A DNA stretch of 64,000 bases from Stutzerimonas zhaodongensis (GTDB lineage Bacteria > Pseudomonadota > Gammaproteobacteria > Pseudomonadales > Pseudomonadaceae). Positions 57,990-64,000 of the stretch are shown one piece after another (position 1 is the first letter of the stretch; each line of letters opens with the position of its first letter). A program made the position numbers and the translations under genes. The stretch spans positions 248,001 through 312,000 of the forward strand of contig NZ_RFFM01000002.1 in NCBI RefSeq assembly GCF_003696365.1. The letters are read 5' to 3'. The notes beneath the pieces are model-generated. The model made no database searches and was not told the origin of the DNA. It saw nothing but the letters and a program-made list of their open reading frames with translations.

Positions 57990-59066
57990 TCAAGCGCGCA
58001 GCCGCCGCGCAGCCTGACGCAACACTGCTTCGGTGGCATCCCAGCCCAGACAGCCGTCAGTGATGGAAACACCATAACGAAGCTCCGCGGCCAGCGGCTG
58101 GCAACCATCGAACAGATGACTCTCCAACATTACGCCACGCAAGCTGGACTCGCCGGCGATACGCTGATCTATCACCGACTCCAGCACCTGCGGCTGGCGT
58201 AAGGGGTTCTTGCCGCTGTTGGCATGGCTGCAGTCGACCATGATCCGCGGAGCGATCCCTTGACACTCAAGCGTCGCCCGAGCAGCAGTGACACTTGCCG
58301 CATCGTAATTGGGGCCGGCGTGCCCACCTCGCAACACAAGATGAGTGTCGGCGTTTCCGCGCGTCTGTAGCAGAGCCGGATGGCCCAGATCGTCGATACC
58401 AAAATGCTGGTGTGGATGCTCCGCCGAACGCATGGCGTCGCAGGCAATGCTCAGGCTTCCGTCAGTGCCATTCTTGAAGCCCACTGGCAGATCCAGACCG
58501 CTGACCATCTCGCGATGAATCTGCGATTCGCTGGTGCGAGCACCGATTGCGGCCCAGCCAAGAAGATCGTCGAAGTACCCGGCAGCCAGCGGCTGCAGCA
58601 GTTCGGTGGCAATCGGCAGGCCGGTCTCGAGAATTTCCAGCATCAGGCGGCGCGACAGGTGCAGCCCCTCGGCCATGTTGCCGCTGCCGTCCAGATGCGG
58701 GTCGTAGACCAGGCCTTTCCAGCCGACGGTGGTGCGCGGCTTTTCCACATAGGCGCGCATCACCATCAGCAGCTGATCGCTGACCTCGGACGCAAGCGCG
58801 GCCAGACGCTCGGCGTACTCGAGCGCGGCGATAGGATCGTGCAGGGAACAGGGCCCGACGACCACCAGCAGGCGCGTATCGCGGCCGTCAAGCACGGCGC
58901 GGATGGCGTTGCGATCGTTATGGATGCGTGCAGCAAGGGCTTCGCTCAAGGGCAAACGCTGGCGCAATACGACGGGACTGGGCAGCGGCTGCGTGCTGCG
59001 GCGAGCAACGGAGGCTTCAACGGTGGTGACGGGTTGTTTGGCAAATACGGTGGCGGAGGCATTCAT
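57990..59066 (-). CDS. aroF: 3-deoxy-7-phosphoheptulonate (DAHP) synthase, class I
   Basis: 358 residues. Class I (AroFGH) motifs: LLVVVGPCSLHDPIAALEYA, VMRAYVEKPRTTVGWKGLVY, LHLSRRLMLEI, and MVDCSHANSGKN near the C-terminus. It joins PEP and erythrose-4-phosphate, the first step of the shikimate pathway. Which aromatic amino acid feeds back cannot be told from sequence alone. The AAGGA upstream is good. It is preceded by an attenuator-like leader with two aromatic-rich short ORFs. Confidence 0.93.
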   Translation of the reverse strand: MNASATVFAKQPVTTVEASVARRSTQPLPSPVVLRQRLPLSEALAARIHNDRNAIRAVLDGRDTRLLVVVGPCSLHDPIAALEYAERLAALASEVSDQLLMVMRAYVEKPRTTVGWKGLVYDPHLDGSGNMAEGLHLSRRLMLEILETGLPIATELLQPLAAGYFDDLLGWAAIGARTSESQIHREMVSGLDLPVGFKNGTDGSLSIACDAMRSAEHPHQHFGIDDLGHPALLQTRGNADTHLVLRGGHAGPNYDAASVTAARATLECQGIAPRIMVDCSHANSGKNPLRQPQVLESVIDQRIAGESSLRGVMLESHLFDGCQPLAAELRYGVSITDGCLGWDATEAVLRQAARRLRA

Positions 59067-59110
59067 GATCTGGCGGTTCCTTCTGCCGGCGCGGGTGGTC
59101 CGCGGCGGCG

Positions 59111-59206
59111 CTAGTCGGGTGTTCGTTCGCGTGCTTTGTGTTCGGCGTCGAAACTGCTAAATCGCCAGTCGTAGCGGTAATAACGGTCGGTACGGTAAGT
59201 CGTCAT
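59111..59206 (-). CDS. 31-codon aromatic-rich ORF before DAHP synthase
   Basis: 31 codons with GAGGA seven bases upstream of the ATG, ending 44 bp before aroF. The peptide has Tyr at 4, 9, 10 and 12, Trp at 14 and Phe at 16 and 19 (TDRYYRYDWRFSSF). It lies beyond the terminator, so it is translated only in read-through transcripts. It could be a second sensor or couple translation to aroF. Confidence 0.6.
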   Translation of the reverse strand: MTTYRTDRYYRYDWRFSSFDAEHKARERTPD

Positions 59207-59243
59207 GGTGTATTCCTCGGTGCGTTGAGCCATCGAGTGGCCG

Positions 59244-59282
59244 AAAAAACAAAACCCCCGGTCGGGTGGCCGACCGGGGGTT
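59244..59282 (-). terminator. strong intrinsic terminator (attenuator) upstream of aroF
   Basis: CCCCCGGTCGG-CCAC-CCGACCGGGGG (minus strand) is an 11-bp perfect stem, extended by two A-T pairs and followed by TTTTGTTTTTT. It lies between the two small ORFs, 48 nt after the stop of the first, the usual place for an attenuator. Confidence 0.85.
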
Positions 59283-59330
59283 CGAAAACTGCTCTGGTGG
59301 CGACCCTGCTTGCTAGGGCGCCTGTGGGTA

Positions 59331-59459
59331 TCAGGCGCGCCTGTAGCTAAACCAATACCCAAAGTAATAACCAGCAGCCGCGACAATCTGGCCACGCGAC
59401 AGCGAGGCGCACGTGGCACCTGCGTTGGCAATGGTCAGGATAAGTGAGCTGAGGGACAT
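59331..59459 (-). CDS. 42-codon leader peptide with an aromatic run
   Basis: 42 codons from the ATG at 59459, with TGGAG six bases upstream. Residues 31-39 are YYFGYWFSY, seven aromatic of nine, immediately before the stop and the following hairpins. This is the hallmark of an amino acid biosynthetic leader peptide; stalling on Phe/Tyr/Trp codons would sense aromatic supply. Confidence 0.75.
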   Translation of the reverse strand: MSLSSLILTIANAGATCASLSRGQIVAAAGYYFGYWFSYRRA

Positions 59460-59482
59460 GCTGATCTCCAGAAGATGACCGA

Positions 59483-59512
59483 ACCATACCCTGCCATACC
59501 TTCGGCTTTCAA
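59483..59512 (-). promoter_or_regulatory. candidate sigma-70 promoter of the aroF leader
   Basis: On the minus strand TTGAAA, an 18-bp spacer and TATGGT. Transcription would start near 59476, 17 nt before the leader ATG. Confidence 0.4.
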
Positions 59513-59532
59513 CCTGCATGGCGAAAAAGCTC

Positions 59533-59593
59533 GTAGGGTGGGCTTTCAGCCCACCGAGGCAAGAAAGAGACGGAGAGCCGACCCACACCCTAC
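59533..59593. repeat. REP-like palindromic element
   Basis: GTAGGGTGGGCTTTCAGCCCACC is an imperfect palindrome of the kind scattered in pseudomonad genomes; a second arm, CCACACCCTAC, follows 25 bp on. It lies between ttcA and the aroF leader. Confidence 0.65.
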
Positions 59594-59614
59594 AAAACTG
59601 GCAAGCGCAGCGAT

Positions 59615-60439
59615 CTACAGGCTCATTACATCGAGGAAGCGTGGAGTGGCATCGTTGTCGATGCGCAGGCTGGTGAAATCGAAAAGATTACGGTCGGCAA
59701 GCTGTGACGGCACGACGTTCTGCAATGCCCGGAACATGATCTCGACACGCCCTGGCGATTTGCGCTCCCAGTCCTGCAGCATCTCCTTTACCACCTGACG
59801 CTGAAGGTTCTCCTGCGACCCGCAAAGGTTGCACGGAATGATCGGAAATTCCTTCATCTGTGAGTAGGCTTCGATATCCGCTTCGCTGCAATACGCCAAC
59901 GGGCGGATCACGACATTGCGGCCATCGTCTGACAGCAGCTTGGGCGGCATGGCCTTGAGCGTGCCGCCGTAGAACATATTAAGGAAGAAGGTTTCCAGGA
60001 TATCGTCGCGGTGATGCCCAAGCGCCATCTTGGTCGCGCCGATTTCGTCGGCAAAGGTGTAAAGCGTGCCGCGACGTAGCCGTGAACATAGCGAGCATGT
60101 CGTTTTGCCCTCGGGGATCTTCTCTTTCACTACCGAGTAGGTATCTTTTTCTACGATGTGATAAGGGACGCCGATGGACTTCAGGTATTCCGGCAGCACG
60201 TGCTCAGGAAAACCAGGCTGTTTTTGGTCCATGTTCACCGCGACGATCTCGAACTTGATCGGGGCGACCTTCTGCAGATACAGCAGCACGTCGAGCATGG
60301 TGTAGCTGTCTTTGCCGCCGGACAGGCAGACCATGACCTTGTCGCCATCCTCGATCATGTTGAAATCGGTGACAGCCTCGCCGGCAAGGCGGCGCAGACG
60401 TTTCTGCAATTTGTTCTGGTTGACCGAAAGGTTGCCCAT
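59615..60439 (-). CDS. ttcA: tRNA 2-thiocytidine(32) synthetase TtcA
   Basis: 274 residues from [18 protein letters not shown] at 60439; in-frame codons to 60472 are not family-like. PP-loop SGGKDS at 40-45 and two CxxC pairs (CSLC, CNLC) that bind the Fe-S cluster. It thiolates C32 in tRNA. Confidence 0.95.
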   Translation of the reverse strand: MGNLSVNQNKLQKRLRRLAGEAVTDFNMIEDGDKVMVCLSGGKDSYTMLDVLLYLQKVAPIKFEIVAVNMDQKQPGFPEHVLPEYLKSIGVPYHIVEKDTYSVVKEKIPEGKTTCSLCSRLRRGTLYTFADEIGATKMALGHHRDDILETFFLNMFYGGTLKAMPPKLLSDDGRNVVIRPLAYCSEADIEAYSQMKEFPIIPCNLCGSQENLQRQVVKEMLQDWERKSPGRVEIMFRALQNVVPSQLADRNLFDFTSLRIDNDATPRFLDVMSL

Positions 60440-60551
60440 GTCAGAATCCGGTGAGATGCGAAAGGCGCGCATTTTACGCGCAAAAAGTCCCGTCGCCCCA
60501 CCCCACCGATCCAGCGGATGACAATGCTGGCGCTATGCTAGGCTTTTCGCC

Positions 60552-61205
60552 ATGAACGATGACCTCGATCCCGAAATGGACCTGGCCGAACAGATTCTGG
60601 TATTGCTGCGCGAACAGCCGGAAGGTTGCAGCGAGTACCAGCTGATACAGCAGCTGAAGGCCCGCCACAGCACACATATCCCCAACCTGCCGCTGCTCGA
60701 CAAGCTCGTGCTGTTTCGCACTCACTTTCTGGTCTTCAACGCGCTTTACAGCCTGAGAGACCAGCTCAGAGGCGACAACCGCAATGATATTCAGATCTCG
60801 CCTTTATGCGTGCAGCTGCTTCCCTACGCTGCGGCCGTAAGTGCAGTAGCCGAGAGCGATCCAAGTGCAGTAGCCGAGAGCGATCCGTTGCGGGATTACT
60901 ATCTGGACATGGCCAACCTGCGTGACACGGATGAAGAGGAAGTGGAGCGCCTGCTGGCCAGCTTCTGGTCACGGATGCGCGGTGATCAGCTCGGTGCGCA
61001 CAACGGCAGCTGGGACCCTGAACAGAAGCGCGCCGCCTTGGAACTATTCGAGCTGGACCAAGAGGTAAAAAGCCTCAACCTTTTGACGATCAAGCGCCGC
61101 TACCGCCAGTTGGTCAGCATCCACCATCCTGATCGGGGCGGCAGTACCAGTCGCATTCAGTCGATCAACCTGGCGATGGAAATACTTGAACGCTATTACC
61201 GCTAA
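60552..61205 (+). CDS. DnaJ-related protein with C-terminal J domain
   Basis: 217 residues. The N-terminal region (about 1-110) matches the DnaJ-related family; a J domain with HPD (SIHHPDRGGST) occupies the last 50 residues. An in-frame 24-bp tandem duplication produces SAVAESDP twice in the linker (about 98-113). Probably a co-chaperone of DnaK or another Hsp70. Confidence 0.88.
   Translation: MNDDLDPEMDLAEQILVLLREQPEGCSEYQLIQQLKARHSTHIPNLPLLDKLVLFRTHFLVFNALYSLRDQLRGDNRNDIQISPLCVQLLPYAAAVSAVAESDPSAVAESDPLRDYYLDMANLRDTDEEEVERLLASFWSRMRGDQLGAHNGSWDPEQKRAALELFELDQEVKSLNLLTIKRRYRQLVSIHHPDRGGSTSRIQSINLAMEILERYYR
60840..60886 (+). repeat. 24-bp in-frame tandem duplication
   Basis: Two adjacent near-identical 24-bp units (60840-60863 and 60864-60886) inside the DnaJ-related gene differ only at the end of the unit. 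The near-perfect identity suggests a recent event. Confidence 0.85.
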
Positions 61206-61343
61206 GGCCATAGCTTCCAATTGCTCTAATCCACCCCGGTGCGCCGTACCGTCAAGTTCCTATACTGCGACTTAAGGTCGCACGCCCGTCCAACTGACGG
61301 CACGCCAGGCGAAGCGACCCTCCAAAACCGAGGAGACGCTGGC

Positions 61344-61943
61344 ATGATCAATCACGTTTGGGGACTGTTTGCACATCCGAGCCAGGAATGGCAGGAAATC
61401 ACTGGGGAAGAACGCGAAGTCGGGCATCTGCATCTGGGGGAAGTACTGGTGCTCGCTGCGATACCGGCCATATCGGCCTTCATCGGAACAACGCAAATTG
61501 GCTGGAGCATCGGCGGCGGCGAAGCGGTGAAACTCACAGAGGGCAGCGCGCTGCAGCTCACCTTGCTGTCCTACCTGGCAATGCTGGGTGGGGTAGCTGT
61601 CATGGGCGGCTTCATTCACTGGATGTCGCGCACCTACGACGCTAATCCGACGCTGGTCCAGTGCGTAGTCTTCGCTGCATACACCGCCACTCCCCTGTTC
61701 GTTGGAGGTTTGGCGGCACTCTATCCACATATCTGGCTGGGCATGCTCGTGGGTACTGCAGCCATCTGCTACACGACGTATTTGCTCTACGTCGGCCTAC
61801 CTACATTCATGAACATACCCGCCGACGAAGGCTTCCTTTTTTCCAGCTCAGTTCTGGCGGTAGGGCTCGTGGTGCTGGTAGCCATCATCGCGTTGTCCGT
61901 CATCATGTGGGGCATGGGCGTCGGCCCGATCTACGTTCGCTAG
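61344..61943 (+). CDS. Yip1-family membrane protein (copy 1)
   Basis: 199 residues from MINHVWGLFAHPSQEWQE at 61344, with GGAG nine bases upstream; in-frame codons back to 61239 are not family-like. About five membrane segments. The N-terminus (HPSQEWQEI) and MSRTYDANPTLVQCVVFAAY define the Yip1 family (PF04893-like). Function in bacteria unclear. Tandem with copy 2. Confidence 0.88.
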   Translation: MINHVWGLFAHPSQEWQEITGEEREVGHLHLGEVLVLAAIPAISAFIGTTQIGWSIGGGEAVKLTEGSALQLTLLSYLAMLGGVAVMGGFIHWMSRTYDANPTLVQCVVFAAYTATPLFVGGLAALYPHIWLGMLVGTAAICYTTYLLYVGLPTFMNIPADEGFLFSSSVLAVGLVVLVAIIALSVIMWGMGVGPIYVR

Positions 61944-62014
61944 ACTCGGCGGCAAGCCCTGGAGCCGGAGTTTCGAGGAACCACTCACCCCATCGGCCGT
62001 TCTATACCGTTAAT

Positions 62015-62045
62015 AGCTGCGCCAACTCTGGCGCAGCTCGCTTTT
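62015..62045 (+). terminator. terminator between the Yip1-family genes
   Basis: AGCTGCGCCA-ACTC-TGGCGCAGCT, a perfect 10-bp stem, then CGCTTTTC. It lies about 70 bp past copy 1. Confidence 0.75.
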
Positions 62046-62066
62046 CACGGCCGCTGGAGATTCCGG

Positions 62067-62729
62067 ATGATTCCGCACTTTTTCACCTTATTGACCCGCC
62101 CGGACAAAGCGTGGGCCGAAATACGACGAGACGAAGAAAAGAACAGCTCCAACTACATGGTGCATCTGTTCCTGCTGGCGCTGCTGCCCGCAATCTGCAT
62201 GTTCATAGGGACGCACTACACGGGTTGGAGCCTGGTTGAGGACGAGCGCATCTGGCTCGACACCCGAAGCGCGCTTCAATTGAGCGGGCTTATCTACGCC
62301 ACCATCATTCTCGGCACCTTCATCATGGGTTTTTTCCTGCGGTGGATGTCGCGCACCTTTGAAGCCCGACCAACCTACAATCAATGCGTCGGTTTCATTG
62401 CCTACATCATCACCCCGTTCATGATCGCCGGCCTCGGCGCGCTCTATCCGACTCGCTGGGTAGCTATCACCGTGATAGTGCTGGCTGGTGTTTACGCCAC
62501 TTACCTGCTGTTCGTGGGATTGCCGACCTTCATGCGCATCGATAACCGCCAGACCTTCCTGTATGCAGCTTGCACTTGGGGGGTGGGGCTGCTGGTACTG
62601 GTCAACCTCAAAGTACCGATGATCCTTCTGTGGGTCCTGGCTCTCGACCCAACATACGAGCGCAATACGGTAGAGAATCAGGGGTACTCCAATGAACAAC
62701 GCGCTCAAGAGGAACCCGGTGGTCTCTGA
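62067..62729 (+). CDS. Yip1-family membrane protein (copy 2)
   Basis: 220 residues; GGAG precedes the ATG. Same architecture as copy 1: TRPDKAWAEIRRDEEKNSSN N-terminus, MSRTFEARPTYNQCVGFIAY and LYPTRW. A longer hydrophilic C-terminal tail (TYERNTVENQGYSNEQR). A paralogue by duplication, now divergent. Confidence 0.88.
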   Translation: MIPHFFTLLTRPDKAWAEIRRDEEKNSSNYMVHLFLLALLPAICMFIGTHYTGWSLVEDERIWLDTRSALQLSGLIYATIILGTFIMGFFLRWMSRTFEARPTYNQCVGFIAYIITPFMIAGLGALYPTRWVAITVIVLAGVYATYLLFVGLPTFMRIDNRQTFLYAACTWGVGLLVLVNLKVPMILLWVLALDPTYERNTVENQGYSNEQRAQEEPGGL

Positions 62730-62784
62730 GCGGTTGTCAGTCTGCCCCTTTGCGGCATAATTCCGGTCTCTTTCGGAGACCCTT

Positions 62785-63279
62785 ATGCCCGAACAGCTTC
62801 ATGCACGCGTCGAGGCCTGCTACCAGCAGGCCGAGACATTCTTCAAACGTGGGTTCGAACGTCCCAGAATCAGCTTCAAGCTACGCGGCCAAAAAGCTGG
62901 TGTAGCCCATCTCACCGAAAACCTGCTGCGTTTCAACCCACAGCTCTATAAAGAAAACCACGACCACTTTCTAAAGCAGACCGTGGCGCACGAAGTCGCA
63001 CACCTGATCGCCCATCAAATGTTTGGTGGGGCCATACGCCCTCACGGCGAAGAATGGCAATTAATCATGCGTGGGGTATATGAGCTGACTCCGGATCGCT
63101 GTCACACCTATGCAATCACCCGCACTAGGCGCAGTCGATTCGTTTATCGCTGCGCCTGCCCAGAGCGTGACTTTCCTTTCAGCGCGCAGCGCCACGCCCT
63201 GGTACGAAAGGGTCGGCGTTATTTTTGTCGCAGTTGCCGCGTCACCCTGGTGTTCAGTGGCGAGCAACGGCTCGAATAG
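62785..63279 (+). CDS. sprT: SprT-family zinc metalloprotease-like protein
   Basis: 164 residues. Zinc site HEVAH at 69-73, with a third ligand region PHGEEWQLIM. A C-terminal zinc ribbon: YRCACPERDF and FCRSCRV. The SprT family relates to eukaryotic Spartan proteases; bacterial role unresolved. Convergent with the MFS gene. Confidence 0.93.
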   Translation: MPEQLHARVEACYQQAETFFKRGFERPRISFKLRGQKAGVAHLTENLLRFNPQLYKENHDHFLKQTVAHEVAHLIAHQMFGGAIRPHGEEWQLIMRGVYELTPDRCHTYAITRTRRSRFVYRCACPERDFPFSAQRHALVRKGRRYFCRSCRVTLVFSGEQRLE

Positions 63280-63296
63280 GTCACACACACTCTCTC

Positions 63297-64000
63297 CTAA
63301 AGCCGCTTTGTCGTCCCGATGGCGATCAGGAACAATGCAGCCAGCGCGGCCATCAGCGGCAACCAGCCAGCATTTTCCCATACATATCCGGCCGCATAGC
63401 CCACAATACTCGAGCCGAGATAATAGGCACACAGATACAGAGCCGAAGCCTGGGCCTTTGCCTCCCTCGCATGCACTCCAACCTGCCCGCTTGCGACAGC
63501 ATGCGCGGCAAAGAAGCCCAGCGTGAACAGCGCCAGTCCCATCACGATGGCCGCCAGCCAGGGCGTGGAACACAGCCCCACGCCAAGCAACATCAGAAGA
63601 ACGCCGCCCTTGAGTACAGTCCTGGCGCCGAGCCGCGGGACCAAGCGCCCTGCCCAGCCAGCGCTGACGATACCTGCCAGATACACAGTGAATAGCAAAC
63701 CGATAACAGTCGAAGACAGACCAAACGGGGCCGCTGCCAAACGAAAGCCTATGTAATTGAACAGGGCCACGAAGCCGCCCATCAGCAGAAACGCCTGGAG
63801 GAATAACGTACGCAGGACGGGATTGCGCAGATGCAAAGCGAAATTGGCCAGCAGCCCCTGGAGCGATAGCGGTTGGGCCCTGAAGTGACGTGATGGTGGC
63901 AACAGCCAGACGAACAGCACCAGAGCCATCAACCCCATCGCGGCGATACCGCCGAGCGCCGTCTGCCAGCCGCCGATATCACTCAACAGACCGGACAGCA
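63297..64000 (-). CDS. MFS transporter (5' truncated by window)
   Basis: The frame is open to the right edge; the visible part is the C-terminal ~234 residues. The LSGLLSDIGGWQTALGG segment resembles the mid-protein motif of MFS drug or sugar exporters, and six further helices follow (VIGLLFTVYLAGIVSAGWAG, RLVPRLGARTVLKGGVLLML). The likely family is YnfM-like; substrate unknown. Confidence 0.88.
   Translation of the reverse strand, partial: LSGLLSDIGGWQTALGGIAAMGLMALVLFVWLLPPSRHFRAQPLSLQGLLANFALHLRNPVLRTLFLQAFLLMGGFVALFNYIGFRLAAAPFGLSSTVIGLLFTVYLAGIVSAGWAGRLVPRLGARTVLKGGVLLMLLGVGLCSTPWLAAIVMGLALFTLGFFAAHAVASGQVGVHAREAKAQASALYLCAYYLGSSIVGYAAGYVWENAGWLPLMAALAALFLIAIGTTKRL

Overview
The window is about 64 kb of a gammaproteobacterial chromosome, almost certainly a pseudomonad and probably of the Stutzerimonas (Pseudomonas stutzeri) group. 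The gene set (amrZ, flgMNZ, cheV-cheR beside flgBCDE, the alaS-lysC-csrA-tRNA block, ycgL-rnd), the sigma-54 and sigma-28 flagellar promoters, the GC-rich codon use and a Pseudomonas-type REP-like repeat all fit. The species is an inference from gene content. I see no prophage, insertion sequence, CRISPR array or rRNA.

Layout. 1-3.7 kb: the end of an EAL-CBS-GGDEF cyclic-di-GMP protein, a three-gene overlapping unit (XRE regulator, unknown protein, Sel1 protein), a YkvA-type membrane protein, a 457-bp AT-rich gap with three consensus DnaA boxes, and a small ComEA-like protein. 3.8-19.4 kb: flagellar block. flgLKJIHGF and flgEDCB lie on the minus strand, then cheR and cheV; flgA, flgM, flgN and flgZ lie on the plus strand. 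Sigma-54 sites precede flgB, flgF and flgA, and a sigma-28 site precedes flgM. 19.5-20.9 kb: tRNA-Arg(CCT), two small orphan ORFs and amrZ, a regulator of motility and exopolysaccharide. 21-26.6 kb: sodium-pumping oxaloacetate decarboxylase (oadGAB), mgtE and a small secreted protein. 26.6-32.7 kb: tRNA-Arg(ACG) x2, tRNA-Ser(GCT), csrA, lysC, alaS, ltaE. 32.8-39.1 kb: a periplasmic gluzincin-like protein, ycgN, ycgL, rnd, sseA, a FadL-like porin and an exported glutathione peroxidase. 39.2-42.6 kb: modEABC with a ModE operator. 42.6-52.2 kb: a ten-gene late cobalamin operon (cobO to cobS) under a cobalamin riboswitch. 52.4-57.9 kb: a metallophosphoesterase, nhaD, an HNH protein, two NlpC/P60 lipoproteins, a sirtuin and a Tag-like glycosylase. 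58-60.4 kb: a DAHP synthase gene with an attenuator-like leader, and ttcA. 60.5-64 kb: a DnaJ-related protein, two Yip1-family membrane proteins, sprT and the end of an MFS transporter.

The most interesting feature is the DAHP synthase leader (about 59.07-59.51 kb). A 42-codon ORF with seven aromatic codons in a nine-codon run is followed by overlapping alternative hairpins and a strong terminator. A second short ORF, 31 codons and also rich in Tyr, Phe and Trp, then lies directly before the enzyme gene. This looks like aromatic amino acid sensing by attenuation with a two-peptide arrangement. Second is the DnaA-box cluster at 2.97-3.17 kb, far from any dnaA gene in view. The cobalamin leader is also odd: about 460 nt separate the riboswitch from cobO.
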